Below, one piece after another: positions 7,682-15,066 of a stretch of DNA of 64,000 nt. The notes below the pieces were generated by a model. That model was not told the origin of the DNA and searched no databases. It worked only from the letters and a program-made list of their open reading frames with translations. Source of the DNA: Streptomyces sp. TSRI0107 (GTDB taxonomy: Bacteria > Actinomycetota > Actinomycetes > Streptomycetales > Streptomycetaceae); contig NZ_LIVZ01000004.1 in the NCBI RefSeq assembly GCF_001905845.1, positions 310,001 through 374,000 of the forward strand, given 5' to 3'. Both the position numbers and the translations under genes were made by a program. Each line of letters opens with the position of its first letter. The stretch's first letter is position 1.

Positions 7682-9436
7682 ATGAAGATCCACAAGTACG
7701 ACACCGTCATCGTCGGCGCCGGTGGCGCCGGTATGCGCGCGGCCATCGAGTCGACGAAGCGCAGCCGCACCGCGGTCCTGACCAAGCTCTACCCCACCCG
7801 CTCCCACACGGGCGCCGCGCAGGGCGGCATGGCCGCCGCGCTGGCCAACGTGGAGGAGGACAACTGGGAGTGGCACACCTTCGACACGGTCAAGGGCGGT
7901 GACTACCTGGTCGACCAGGACGCCGCCGAGATCCTGGCGAAGGAGGCCATCGACTCGGTCCTCGACCTGGAGAAGATGGGCCTGCCGTTCAACCGCACCC
8001 CGAACGGCACGATCGACCAGCGCCGCTTCGGCGGTCACAGCCGCAACCACGGCGAGGCCCCGGTCCGCCGGTCCTGCTACGCGGCCGACCGCACCGGCCA
8101 CATGATCCTCCAGACGCTGTACCAGAACTGCGTCAAGGAGGGCGTGGAGTTCTTCAACGAGTTCTACGTCCTGGACCAGCTGATCACCGAGGTCGACGGC
8201 GTCAAGAAGTCGGCCGGTGTCGTCGCGTACGAGCTGGCGACCGGTGAGATCCACGTCTTCCAGGCGAAGGCCGTGATCTACGCCTCCGGCGGCTGCGGCA
8301 AGTTCTTCAAGGTGACGTCCAACGCGCACACGCTGACCGGTGACGGCCAGGCCGCCGTCTACCGCCGCGGTCTGCCGCTGGAGGACATGGAGTTCTTCCA
8401 GTTCCACCCGACCGGCATCTGGCGCATGGGCATCCTGCTGACGGAGGGCGCCCGCGGTGAGGGCGGCATCCTCCGCAACAAGGACGGCGAGCGCTTCATG
8501 GAGAAGTACGCGCCGGTCATGAAGGACCTCGCGTCCCGTGACGTCGTGTCCCGCTCCATCTACACGGAGATCCGTGAGGGCCGCGGCTGCGGTCCCGAGG
8601 GCGACCACGTCTACCTCGACCTCACGCACCTGCCGCCGGAGCAGCTGGACGCCAAGCTCCCGGACATCACCGAGTTCGCGCGGACCTACCTCGGCATCGA
8701 GCCGTACACGGACCCGATCCCGATCCAGCCGACCGCGCACTACGCCATGGGCGGCATCCCGACCAACGTCGAGGGTGAGGTCCTGGCGGACAACACCACC
8801 GTCGTGCCGGGTCTGTACGCCGCCGGCGAGGTCGCCTGCGTCTCGGTGCACGGCGCCAACCGCCTGGGCACCAACTCGCTGCTGGACATCAACGTGTTCG
8901 GCCGCCGCGCGGGCATCGCCGCCGCCGAGTACTCCCAGAAGGCGGACTTCGTCGAGCTGCCGGAGAACCCGGAGTCCCTGGTCGTCGAGCAGATCGAGCG
9001 GCTGCGCAACTCCACCGGCAACGAGCGGGTCGCCGAGCTCCGCAAGGAGCTGCAGGAGACCATGGACGCCAACGTCATGGTGTTCCGCACCGAACAGACG
9101 ATCAAGACGGCCGTCGAGAAGATCGCCGAGCTGCGCGAGCGCTACAAGAACGTCGCGATCCAGGACAAGGGCAAGCGGTTCAACACGGACCTGCTGGAGG
9201 CCATCGAGCTGGGCAACCTGCTCGACCTGGCCGAGGTCATGGCGGTCTCCGCCCTGGCCCGCAAGGAGTCCCGCGGCGGTCACTACCGCGAGGACTACCC
9301 GAACCGCGACGACGTCAACTTCATGCGCCACACCATGGCGTACCGCGAGGTCGGCGCCGACGGGTCGGAAACCGTCCGTCTCGACTACAAGCCGGTCGTC
9401 CAGACCCGCTACCAGCCGATGGAGCGTAAGTACTGA
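7682..9436 (+). CDS. sdhA: Succinate dehydrogenase flavoprotein subunit
   Basis: The catalytic subunit that oxidises succinate to fumarate on covalently bound FAD. Its 584 residues match the family. [14 protein letters not shown] at 10-22 is the dinucleotide fold, and SHTGAAQGG carries His42, the expected FAD attachment site. [13 protein letters not shown] and the Arg-rich capping region supply the active site, and the C-terminus has [15 protein letters not shown]. It begins 19 bp after sdhD and its stop overlaps the sdhB start by one base (TGATG). GC3 is uniformly high, as expected of a highly expressed core gene. Confidence 0.97.
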   Translation: MKIHKYDTVIVGAGGAGMRAAIESTKRSRTAVLTKLYPTRSHTGAAQGGMAAALANVEEDNWEWHTFDTVKGGDYLVDQDAAEILAKEAIDSVLDLEKMGLPFNRTPNGTIDQRRFGGHSRNHGEAPVRRSCYAADRTGHMILQTLYQNCVKEGVEFFNEFYVLDQLITEVDGVKKSAGVVAYELATGEIHVFQAKAVIYASGGCGKFFKVTSNAHTLTGDGQAAVYRRGLPLEDMEFFQFHPTGIWRMGILLTEGARGEGGILRNKDGERFMEKYAPVMKDLASRDVVSRSIYTEIREGRGCGPEGDHVYLDLTHLPPEQLDAKLPDITEFARTYLGIEPYTDPIPIQPTAHYAMGGIPTNVEGEVLADNTTVVPGLYAAGEVACVSVHGANRLGTNSLLDINVFGRRAGIAAAEYSQKADFVELPENPESLVVEQIERLRNSTGNERVAELRKELQETMDANVMVFRTEQTIKTAVEKIAELRERYKNVAIQDKGKRFNTDLLEAIELGNLLDLAEVMAVSALARKESRGGHYREDYPNRDDVNFMRHTMAYREVGADGSETVRLDYKPVVQTRYQPMERKY

Positions 9437-10206
9437 TGGCTACCCCTGTTCTGGACAAGGTCGAGACCCCCGACTCGGGGTCCGCGGCCTCGCCGTACAT
9501 CACCGTCACCTTCCGGGTCCGCCGGTTCAACCCGGAGGTCTCGGCGGAGGCGACCTGGGAAGACTTCCAGCTGGAGATCGACCCCAAGGAGCGCGTCCTC
9601 GACGGTCTGCACAAGATCAAGTGGGACCTGGACGGCACGCTGACCTTCCGCCGCTCCTGCGCCCACGGCATCTGCGGCTCGGACGCCATGCGGATCAACG
9701 GCAAGAACCGTCTGGCCTGCAAGACGCTGATCAAGGACATCAACCCCGAGAAGCCGATCACGATCGAGCCCATCAAGGGCCTGACGGTCCTGAAGGACCT
9801 GGTCGTGGACATGGAGCCGTTCTTCCAGGCGTACCGGGACGTGATGCCCTTCCTGATCACGAAGGACACCAACGAGCCGACCCGTGAGCGGCTGCAGTCG
9901 GCCGAGGACCGTGAGCGCTTCGACGACACCACGAAGTGCATCCTGTGCGCCGCCTGCACGTCCTCCTGCCCGGTGTTCTGGAACGACGGGCAGTACTTCG
10001 GCCCGGCGGCCATCGTCAACGCGCACCGCTTCATCTTCGACTCGCGTGACGAGGCCGGCGAGCAGCGCCTGGAGATCCTGAACGACAAGGACGGCGTCTG
10101 GCGCTGCCGTACGACCTTCAACTGCACGGACGCCTGCCCGCGCGGTATCGAGGTCACGAAGGCGATCGCCGAGGTGAAGAGGGCGCTGATCACGCGCCGC
10201 TACTGA
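9436..10206 (+). CDS. sdhB: Succinate dehydrogenase iron-sulfur subunit
   Basis: The electron-transfer subunit between the flavin and the membrane anchors, 256 residues. The [2Fe-2S] ligands are in SCAHGICGSDAM plus a later Cys (RLAC). The [4Fe-4S] cluster is held by CILCAACTSSCP and the [3Fe-4S] cluster by CRTTFNCTDACPRG. A 20-residue N-terminal extension precedes the ferredoxin fold. ATG 9436 overlaps the sdhA stop, with GGAGCGTAAG inside sdhA as the ribosome binding site. A strong terminator follows the stop codon. Confidence 0.96.
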   Translation: MATPVLDKVETPDSGSAASPYITVTFRVRRFNPEVSAEATWEDFQLEIDPKERVLDGLHKIKWDLDGTLTFRRSCAHGICGSDAMRINGKNRLACKTLIKDINPEKPITIEPIKGLTVLKDLVVDMEPFFQAYRDVMPFLITKDTNEPTRERLQSAEDRERFDDTTKCILCAACTSSCPVFWNDGQYFGPAAIVNAHRFIFDSRDEAGEQRLEILNDKDGVWRCRTTFNCTDACPRGIEVTKAIAEVKRALITRRY

Positions 10207-10226
10207 CCCTCTCTCGGGTACGTGGC

Positions 10227-10271
10227 CCAGGGCCCCGTCTCCGGTGCACAGCACTGGGGGCGGGGCCCTGG
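10227..10271 (+). terminator. Terminator of the sdhCDAB operon
   Basis: A perfect 11-bp inverted repeat, CCAGGGCCCCG (10227-10237) and CGGGGCCCTGG (10261-10271). The bases between also pair (CCGGTGC with GCACTGG, one wobble), so the whole 45 nt folds into one hairpin. It starts 20 bp after the sdhB stop. There is no U-tract, as is usual in Streptomyces. Confidence 0.75.
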
Positions 10272-10329
10272 CGTGTCTACGGGCGGCACAATGACGGGGT
10301 TTGAGCAGTTTGCATCTTATTCTGACGTT

Positions 10330-10740
10330 ATGTCAGACAACCAGTCGTACGAGCTGCTCGGTTTCGACAACGTGCTGCTGCCCGTCGGCGACCTCGCCGA
10401 GGCGGTGACGTTCTACGAGCGCGCCGGGTTCACGACGGCCTTCCGGATCGACGAGGCCGGGATCGCACTGCTGAAGGTCGGGGGCGAGACGCCCGGCCTG
10501 CTGCTGCGGCAGGAGGAGGAGTTCGGGCACCGGCCGCCGCCGTGGCCGACGCCACGGGTGTGGCTGGAGGTGCCGGACGCCCGTACGGCGGCGCGGGCAC
10601 TGACCGGCGCGGGCATCACCCTGCTCGACGAACCCTCCCCCGTGGCCACCGGATGGACGGTCGAGATCGCCGACCCCTGGGGGAACGTCCTGGGGTTCAC
10701 GGACTACAGCAAGCGGCCGGAACTGGGGCGCCGCCCCTGA
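10330..10740 (+). CDS. Glyoxalase/VOC superfamily protein
   Basis: A 136-residue protein of the vicinal oxygen chelate fold with two beta-alpha-beta-beta-beta units. GFDNVLLPVGDLAEAVTFYERAGF opens the first, and a second unit ends in VEIADPWGNVLGFTDY, the typical D-P-x-G-N-x-x-x-F signature. The substrate is unknown and the classical metal ligands are not all evident. ATG 10330 has no ribosome binding site; the bases before it (GCATCTTATTCTGACGTT) are AT-rich, so it may be translated from a leaderless transcript. ATG 10291, behind GGGCGGC, is an alternative that adds 13 residues. It stands alone between the sdh terminator and the TetR-controlled genes. Confidence 0.8.
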   Translation: MSDNQSYELLGFDNVLLPVGDLAEAVTFYERAGFTTAFRIDEAGIALLKVGGETPGLLLRQEEEFGHRPPPWPTPRVWLEVPDARTAARALTGAGITLLDEPSPVATGWTVEIADPWGNVLGFTDYSKRPELGRRP

Positions 10741-10774
10741 GGCGGGCGTCACACCGGCAGCACCCACTTCTGCG

Positions 10775-10833
10775 TTGAACGCGTTCAAAAACAGGTCTAC
10801 AGTCTCCCCTGTCAGCGTTTTGAACGCGTTCAA
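10775..10833 (+). promoter_or_regulatory. Promoter bracketed by two identical palindromic operators
   Basis: The perfect palindrome TTGAACGCGTTCAA occurs at 10775-10788 and again at 10820-10833, with centres exactly 45 bp apart. The first TTGAAC (10775-10780) doubles as a -35 box, and 17 bp later lies TACAGT (10798-10803), a good -10 box for the principal sigma factor. The second palindrome would cover the start of transcription. This is the layout of a repressed promoter. The TetR-type regulator encoded at 11884-12624, two genes downstream, is the obvious candidate to bind it. Confidence 0.75.
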
Positions 10834-10848
10834 GAAAGGGTGGGGGAC

Positions 10849-11256
10849 ATGGACCGTACGGTCGTCGCCTACGTCATCTACCTGCTGGTGAGCATCTCCC
10901 TGACCATCTGGGTGGCCCGCACGCTGAGTCGCAACGGGCGGGTCTTCCTCGCCGACGTGCTGCACGGCGACGAGAAGCTCGCCGACGCCGTCAACCACCT
11001 CCTCGTGGTCGGCTTCTACCTCGTCAACCTCGGATTCGTGGCGCTGTACCTGAGCGACGACGAGACCATCACCGACACCCGCGGGATCTTCGAGGCGCTG
11101 TCGACGAAGCTGGGCGTGGTGCTGCTGGTGCTGGGCGTCATGCACCTGGGCAACGTGTACGTGCTCAACCGCATCCGGCGGCGCGGTGTGATGGAGCGCG
11201 AGCAGCTGCCGCCGGTCGCCCCGCAGGGCTGGGCCGCTCCTACGGCCGGGGCGTGA
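10849..11256 (+). CDS. Small membrane protein, TetR-controlled operon
   Basis: A 135-residue integral membrane protein with three predicted membrane helices (VVAYVIYLLVSISLTIWVA, HLLVVGFYLVNLGFVALYL, LGVVLLVLGVMHLGNVYVL) and a basic turn, NRIRRRGVMERE, before a short Pro/Ala tail. No known domain is recognised. ATG 10849 is preceded by GGGTGGGGG; a GTG three codons earlier is less well placed. Its stop overlaps the next start (GTGA), so it is co-translated with the DCC protein, and both are read from the operator-flanked promoter just upstream. Confidence 0.8.
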   Translation: MDRTVVAYVIYLLVSISLTIWVARTLSRNGRVFLADVLHGDEKLADAVNHLLVVGFYLVNLGFVALYLSDDETITDTRGIFEALSTKLGVVLLVLGVMHLGNVYVLNRIRRRGVMEREQLPPVAPQGWAAPTAGA

Positions 11257-11852
11257 ACGCGGTGAACGCGGCGGATGCGGTCGACGCGGTGAACGCGGCG
11301 GATGCGGTTGACGCGGTGAACGGGGTGGACTCGGTGGTCGCCACCGCCTGGGGCCGGGACGCCGCGCGCGTCCCGGTCCGCCGGCTCACCGTGCTGTACG
11401 ACGCCGAGTGCGGCCTGTGCGGCTTCCTGCGCGACTGGCTGGTACGGCAGCGCCAGCTCGTCCCGCTGGAGGTGCTGCCCGCCGGCTCCGACGAGGCCCG
11501 GCGGCGCTTCCCCGGCCTCGACCACGGCGCCACCCTCGACGAGATCACCGTCGTCGGGGACGCCGGACAGGTGTATCAGGGGACGGCCGCGTGGATCGTG
11601 ACGTTGTGGGCGCTGCGCGAGCACAGGGGACTCGCGCATCGCCTCAGCACCCCGTCGGGGGCGCTGCTGGCCCGTGGCGCGGTCCTGGCCGCCGCGAAGC
11701 TGCGGGGCGCGCGGGGGAGGCGCGGGCGTCGGCAGGACGGGCAGTGGGCCGGGCGGGCCTACCGCCGCGCGGACGGATGGGTGTACGACCCCGGCGTCGG
11801 CTGGCGGTACGACCCGCCCGGCTGCGGCGGCGAGGCCTGTCCCACTCACTAG
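11253..11852 (+). CDS. DCC-family thiol-disulfide oxidoreductase-like protein (DUF393)
   Basis: A 199-residue protein with the DCC signature: LYDAECGLCGFL gives D-x-x-C-x-x-C with Cys53 and Cys56, the motif that names the family and resembles a thioredoxin active site. After about residue 130 the sequence is basic (LRGARGRRGRRQDG), followed by aromatic repeats (GWVYDPGVGWRYDPPG). The first 27 residues are a repeat of NAADAVDAV coded by a 27-bp tandem unit. Every unit starts with GTG, so translation may begin at several points. GTG 11253 overlaps the previous stop. It probably works with the membrane protein upstream in membrane-linked thiol chemistry; this is inference from the operon. Confidence 0.8.
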   Translation: MNAVNAADAVDAVNAADAVDAVNGVDSVVATAWGRDAARVPVRRLTVLYDAECGLCGFLRDWLVRQRQLVPLEVLPAGSDEARRRFPGLDHGATLDEITVVGDAGQVYQGTAAWIVTLWALREHRGLAHRLSTPSGALLARGAVLAAAKLRGARGRRGRRQDGQWAGRAYRRADGWVYDPGVGWRYDPPGCGGEACPTH

Positions 11853-11883
11853 AGTCCCGGGCGACTGACTAGGCTCTTCGACC

Positions 11884-12624
11884 GTGCCTGCGAAGAACGA
11901 CAGCCCCGGGGCGGGCGACACGCCCACCAAGTCCGAGCAGACCCGCGCGCTGATCCTGGAGACGGCCATGCGGCTGTTCCAGGAGCGCGGCTACGACAAG
12001 ACGACCATGCGGGCCATCGCCAAGGAGGCCGGGGTCTCCGTCGGCAACGCGTACTACTACTTCGCCGGCAAGGAACACCTGATCCAGGGCTTCTACGACC
12101 GGATCGCCGCCGAGCACCAGGCGGCGGTCCGCGAAGTCCTGGACCGGGAGACGGAGCTGGAGGCGCGGCTGGCGGGCGTGCTCAAGGCGTGGCTGGACGT
12201 GGCCACGCCGTACCACGAGTTCGCGGTGCAGTTCTTCAAGAACGCCGCCGACCCGGACAGTCCGCTCAGCCCGTTCTCCCCCGAGTCGGAGCACGCGCGC
12301 GTGGAGGCCATCAGCGTCCACCGGCAGGTGCTCGCCGGGGCGACGAAGACCAAGGTGCCCGACGAACTGCGGGACATCCTGCCCGAGTTGATGTGGCTGT
12401 CCCAGATGGGCCTCTGCCTGTACTGGATCTTCGACCGCACCGAGGGCCGGGAACGCAGCTACCGGCTCGCCGAGCGCGGCGCCCGGCTCACCGCGCGAGG
12501 CGTTTCGCTGGCCCGCTTCCGGGTGCTGCGGCCGCTGGTGCGGGAGGTGCACGAGCTGTTCACGGACTTCCTGCCGGGGATGACGCGGATGCTGCCCGCC
12601 CCAGGCGGCAAGTCCGCGGAATGA
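11884..12624 (+). CDS. TetR/AcrR family transcriptional regulator
   Basis: A 246-residue repressor-type regulator. Residues 18-65 form the TetR DNA-binding domain: EQTRALILETAMRLFQERGY, then the helix-turn-helix TTMRAIAKEAGVSVGNAYYY and the FAGKEHLI closing helix. The remainder is the helical ligand-binding/dimer domain. GTG 11884 lacks a ribosome binding site, while TAGGCT at 11870-11875 is placed as a -10 box for a transcript starting at about the GTG, so it may be leaderless and expressed separately from the genes upstream. The two TTGAACGCGTTCAA palindromes 1.1 kb upstream are its likely operators. The downstream end abuts a palindromic element. Confidence 0.88.
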   Translation: MPAKNDSPGAGDTPTKSEQTRALILETAMRLFQERGYDKTTMRAIAKEAGVSVGNAYYYFAGKEHLIQGFYDRIAAEHQAAVREVLDRETELEARLAGVLKAWLDVATPYHEFAVQFFKNAADPDSPLSPFSPESEHARVEAISVHRQVLAGATKTKVPDELRDILPELMWLSQMGLCLYWIFDRTEGRERSYRLAERGARLTARGVSLARFRVLRPLVREVHELFTDFLPGMTRMLPAPGGKSAE

Positions 12625-12661
12625 CCCGGCCGAGGTCCTGAAGGACCCGGTGGACGCCCTA

Positions 12662-12821
12662 GGGGGTGTCTCGTCGATCAGGCCGGATCAGGGAGCGGCG
12701 TCTGGTGCCGTGCATCGCAAGGCGGAGGAGGGAGTCGATGCGGCGCATCGGGGACCGACGACAACGCGGCGAGGCGCGGTGCCAGGCGCCGCGAGCCCGG
12801 CGTGATCGACGAGACGCCCCC
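12662..12821. mobile_element. MITE-like palindromic element, copy A
   Basis: A 160-bp non-coding element between TA dinucleotides (12660-12661 and 12822-12823). The ends form a near-perfect terminal inverted repeat including the TA flanks: 12657-12686 against 12797-12826 match at 28 of 30 positions, with GTCTCGTCGATCA as the core. The interior (12715-12770) matches the interior of the element at 21554-21737 at about 50 of 56 positions, although the terminal repeats differ. It encodes no protein, sits between two convergent genes, and could fold into a long hairpin. The TA flanks fit transposases that target TA. It is probably mobilised by an IS elsewhere in the genome. Confidence 0.75.
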
Positions 12822-13219
12822 TAGGGGGCGTGGACGAGCGCCCAGACCGTCTTCCCGTGGCTCCCCCGGCTCCACACGCCCCACGCGGCGGCGACGTGCT
12901 CCACCAGGTGCAGGCCCCGGCCGCTCTCCTCCCATGGGTCCGGGGTGCGCATCCGGGGGACGGCCCGGTCCTCGTCGGAGACCTCGACGAGACAGGAGCC
13001 GTCGGCCAGCGCGGTCACCGCCACCTCGAACTCGCCCTCCGCGCGGGCGCCGTGCCGTACGACGTTGGTGGCCAGCTCGGACACCAGCAGCACGGCGTCC
13101 GCGAGCGCCGGATCGTCCGGGCCGTGCCCCCAGTCGCCCAGATGGTCGCGCACCCGGCGCCGGGCGAGCCCCACGGACGCCGGGTGCCTGGGCAGCCGAA
13201 AGGAGTAGCGCCTCACCAC
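12821..13219 (-). CDS. ATP-binding protein, RsbW-like anti-sigma/serine kinase domain
   Basis: A 132-residue single-domain HATPase_c protein of the large Streptomyces family related to the anti-sigma factors RsbW and SpoIIAB. It has the N-box LLVSELATNVVRHG (about 44-57), the G1 box VEVSDED (about 77-83) and the G2 box ESGRGLHLVEHVAAAWGV (about 97-114). No sigma or anti-anti-sigma partner is adjacent. GTG 13219 is the start. The protein ends ...VWALVHAP and its stop codon TAG is formed from the last base of palindromic element A plus the flanking TA, so insertion of the element probably set the present C-terminus. Confidence 0.88.
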   Translation of the reverse strand: MVRRYSFRLPRHPASVGLARRRVRDHLGDWGHGPDDPALADAVLLVSELATNVVRHGARAEGEFEVAVTALADGSCLVEVSDEDRAVPRMRTPDPWEESGRGLHLVEHVAAAWGVWSRGSHGKTVWALVHAP

Positions 13220-13384
13220 GTTCGCTCCTCACCCCCCACACACCTCTGACACATGGTGCGATGCGGAGCGGCCGCGTGGTGTCCGTTGTGCGGATGCGGT
13301 GTTCTCACGACCGCGCGGGACCGCGAGAACCGGCCAGGGCGAGAACCGGCCAGGGCGGGAACGGCCCGCGCCCCGGCCGGCCGG

Positions 13385-14689
13385 TCACGCCTGGCGTGAC
13401 GCCAGTTCCACCACGGTGATGTCCGACGGCGCCCCGACCCGGGTCGGCGGCCCCCACGCGCCCGCGCCCCGGCTGACGTACAGCTGGGTGTCGCCGTACC
13501 GCTCCAGGCCCGCCACCGTGGGGTTCGCGGCGGCCGCGAGGAGGCTGCCGGGCCAGAGCTGGCCGCCGTGGGTGTGGCCGGAGAGCTGGAGGTCGACACC
13601 GTGCTCGACCGCGTCGTGGATCTGCACCGGCTGGTGGGCGAGCAGCACGCACGCCCGCGCGGTGTCCCGGTCGCCGAGCGCCTTGGCGAAGTCGGGGCCC
13701 TGCCCCTCGCTCTCGCCCGCCACGTCGTTGACGCCCGCGAGGTCGAAGTAGGGCAGTTCCGTGCGGTCGTTCTCCAGCGGGCGCAGGCCGAGCCGCCGTA
13801 CCTCGTCGACCCACTGCTCGGCGCCGGAGAAGTACTCGTGGTTGCCGGTGACGAAGTAGGCCCCGTGACGGGCCTTCAGCCGGGCGAGGGGTGCCGCGGC
13901 CGGGCCGAGGTCCTTCACGCTGCCGTCGACGAGGTCGCCGACGACCGCGATGAGGTCGGGCTGGGTCGCGTTGATGGTGTCGACGACCTTCTGCGCGAAG
14001 CCCCGGCCGAGCACCGGGCCCAGGTGGACGTCGCTGACCACCGCGATCCGGAAACCGTGCGCCCCGCGCGGGAGCTTGGCCAGCGGGACGGTGACCCGCT
14101 TCACGCGCGGGCCGCGCAGCACGCCGTACGAGCCGTAGCCGACCGTCCCCAGGGCCGCCGTGGCGGCGGCGCCCGCGACCACGCGGGAGACGAAGAGACG
14201 GCGGGAGGGACCGGCCGGCGGCTGCTCGGGGCCGTCCTGCCGGGGCGGCTCGGAGCCGTCGGACGGCGACCGCGCGGGGTCCGTGTCCGGCGTCCCGGCG
14301 GCCTCCTTGGGCGGCGCGCCCGCCGGTATCGGCTCCGGCTGCCGCACGTCCGTGGCGACGGGCTCCGGGGCGCGGTCCCGGCGCTCCAGGTAACGGCGCA
14401 GCAGCGGTCGTACGGCCTCGCCCACCAGCAGGGCGAGCAGCAGGTAGATCGACAGCGCCAGCCACAGGAAGCCCGGCCAGGCCAGGGTGCGCTGGAGCCA
14501 GAACGGGGCGCCCGCGCGTTCGGCGACCAGCGCGCAGATCGCGAGCACCCAGCCGCCCGCGATCAGCACCGCGCCCGCGCGGCGGGCCGGTCCCGGGGCG
14601 CGCGTGGTGTCCCGGAACAGGCGGCGCCACAGGTACCAGTTGGCCGCCACGAGGACGCTCACCGTGACGAGCAGGAAGACGATCACCAT
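13385..14689 (-). CDS. Membrane-anchored metallophosphoesterase
   Basis: A 434-residue protein with two to three membrane helices in the first 90 residues, a Pro/Glu-rich charged linker, and RRLFVSRVVAGAAATAALG (a twin-arginine-like hydrophobic stretch) before the catalytic domain. The calcineurin-like dimetal site is complete: SDVHLG, GDLVDG, GNHEY, LLAHQP and SGHTHGGQ in order. The domain is likely outside or at the membrane surface; the substrate is unknown (the YkuE/YaeI type acts on lipid-linked pyrophosphates). It ends DITVVELASRQA. It lies 46 bp downstream of the small membrane protein gene and is probably co-transcribed with it. Confidence 0.88.
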   Translation of the reverse strand: MVIVFLLVTVSVLVAANWYLWRRLFRDTTRAPGPARRAGAVLIAGGWVLAICALVAERAGAPFWLQRTLAWPGFLWLALSIYLLLALLVGEAVRPLLRRYLERRDRAPEPVATDVRQPEPIPAGAPPKEAAGTPDTDPARSPSDGSEPPRQDGPEQPPAGPSRRLFVSRVVAGAAATAALGTVGYGSYGVLRGPRVKRVTVPLAKLPRGAHGFRIAVVSDVHLGPVLGRGFAQKVVDTINATQPDLIAVVGDLVDGSVKDLGPAAAPLARLKARHGAYFVTGNHEYFSGAEQWVDEVRRLGLRPLENDRTELPYFDLAGVNDVAGESEGQGPDFAKALGDRDTARACVLLAHQPVQIHDAVEHGVDLQLSGHTHGGQLWPGSLLAAAANPTVAGLERYGDTQLYVSRGAGAWGPPTRVGAPSDITVVELASRQA

Positions 14690-14735
14690 GCCGTTGCTCT
14701 CTCCTGAGGCGGGGTGGGTTGCGGTCCGGCGGCCG

Positions 14736-14975
14736 CTATGACGTTCGGCGCAGTGCGCGCAGTCCGCGCAACCCGATGACCCCGATGACCGTCCCCAATA
14801 CGAAGGAGACGACCGCGAGCAGCAGGTGCACCCAGAAGTACGCCGTCGGGTGACCGTCGTCGAAGGCCAGCCCGCTGCCGTCCTTGATCAGGTTTTTGAC
14901 GAAAGTGACCCAGATGACCCAGCTCCACACCCCGAAGGCGAGCAGGAACCAGGAGATCGGGCGGCTGAGTTTCAT
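14736..14975 (-). CDS. SCO4848-family small membrane protein
   Basis: A 79-residue protein with two membrane helices: ISWFLLAFGVWSWVIWVTFV at the N-terminus and VHLLLAVVSFVLGTVIGVIG near the C-terminus, joined by a hydrophilic loop (KDGSGLAFDDGHPTAY). It matches what I remember of the SCO4848 family of streptomycete membrane proteins, always found beside a D-Ala-D-Ala carboxypeptidase, as here. Function unknown. ATG 14975 is 91 bp from the divergent dacA start, so the two genes share a regulatory region. Confidence 0.85.
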   Translation of the reverse strand: MKLSRPISWFLLAFGVWSWVIWVTFVKNLIKDGSGLAFDDGHPTAYFWVHLLLAVVSFVLGTVIGVIGLRGLRALRRTS

Positions 14976-15066
14976 GCGTTCAGTATCGCCGTCGGCTGTC
15001 CGGTTCCTTGTCCGGGGTGGAGAGGGGGGCGGGACTTCCGCGAACCCGCCCTGTACTTTCTCGCTC

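Noticed and set aside
7637..9331. Long open frame antisense to sdhA
   Set aside because: It is the mirror of a fully conserved sdhA. Long antisense frames are expected at this GC content, and its composition (Val/Asp/Leu/Gly runs) is that of a shadow.
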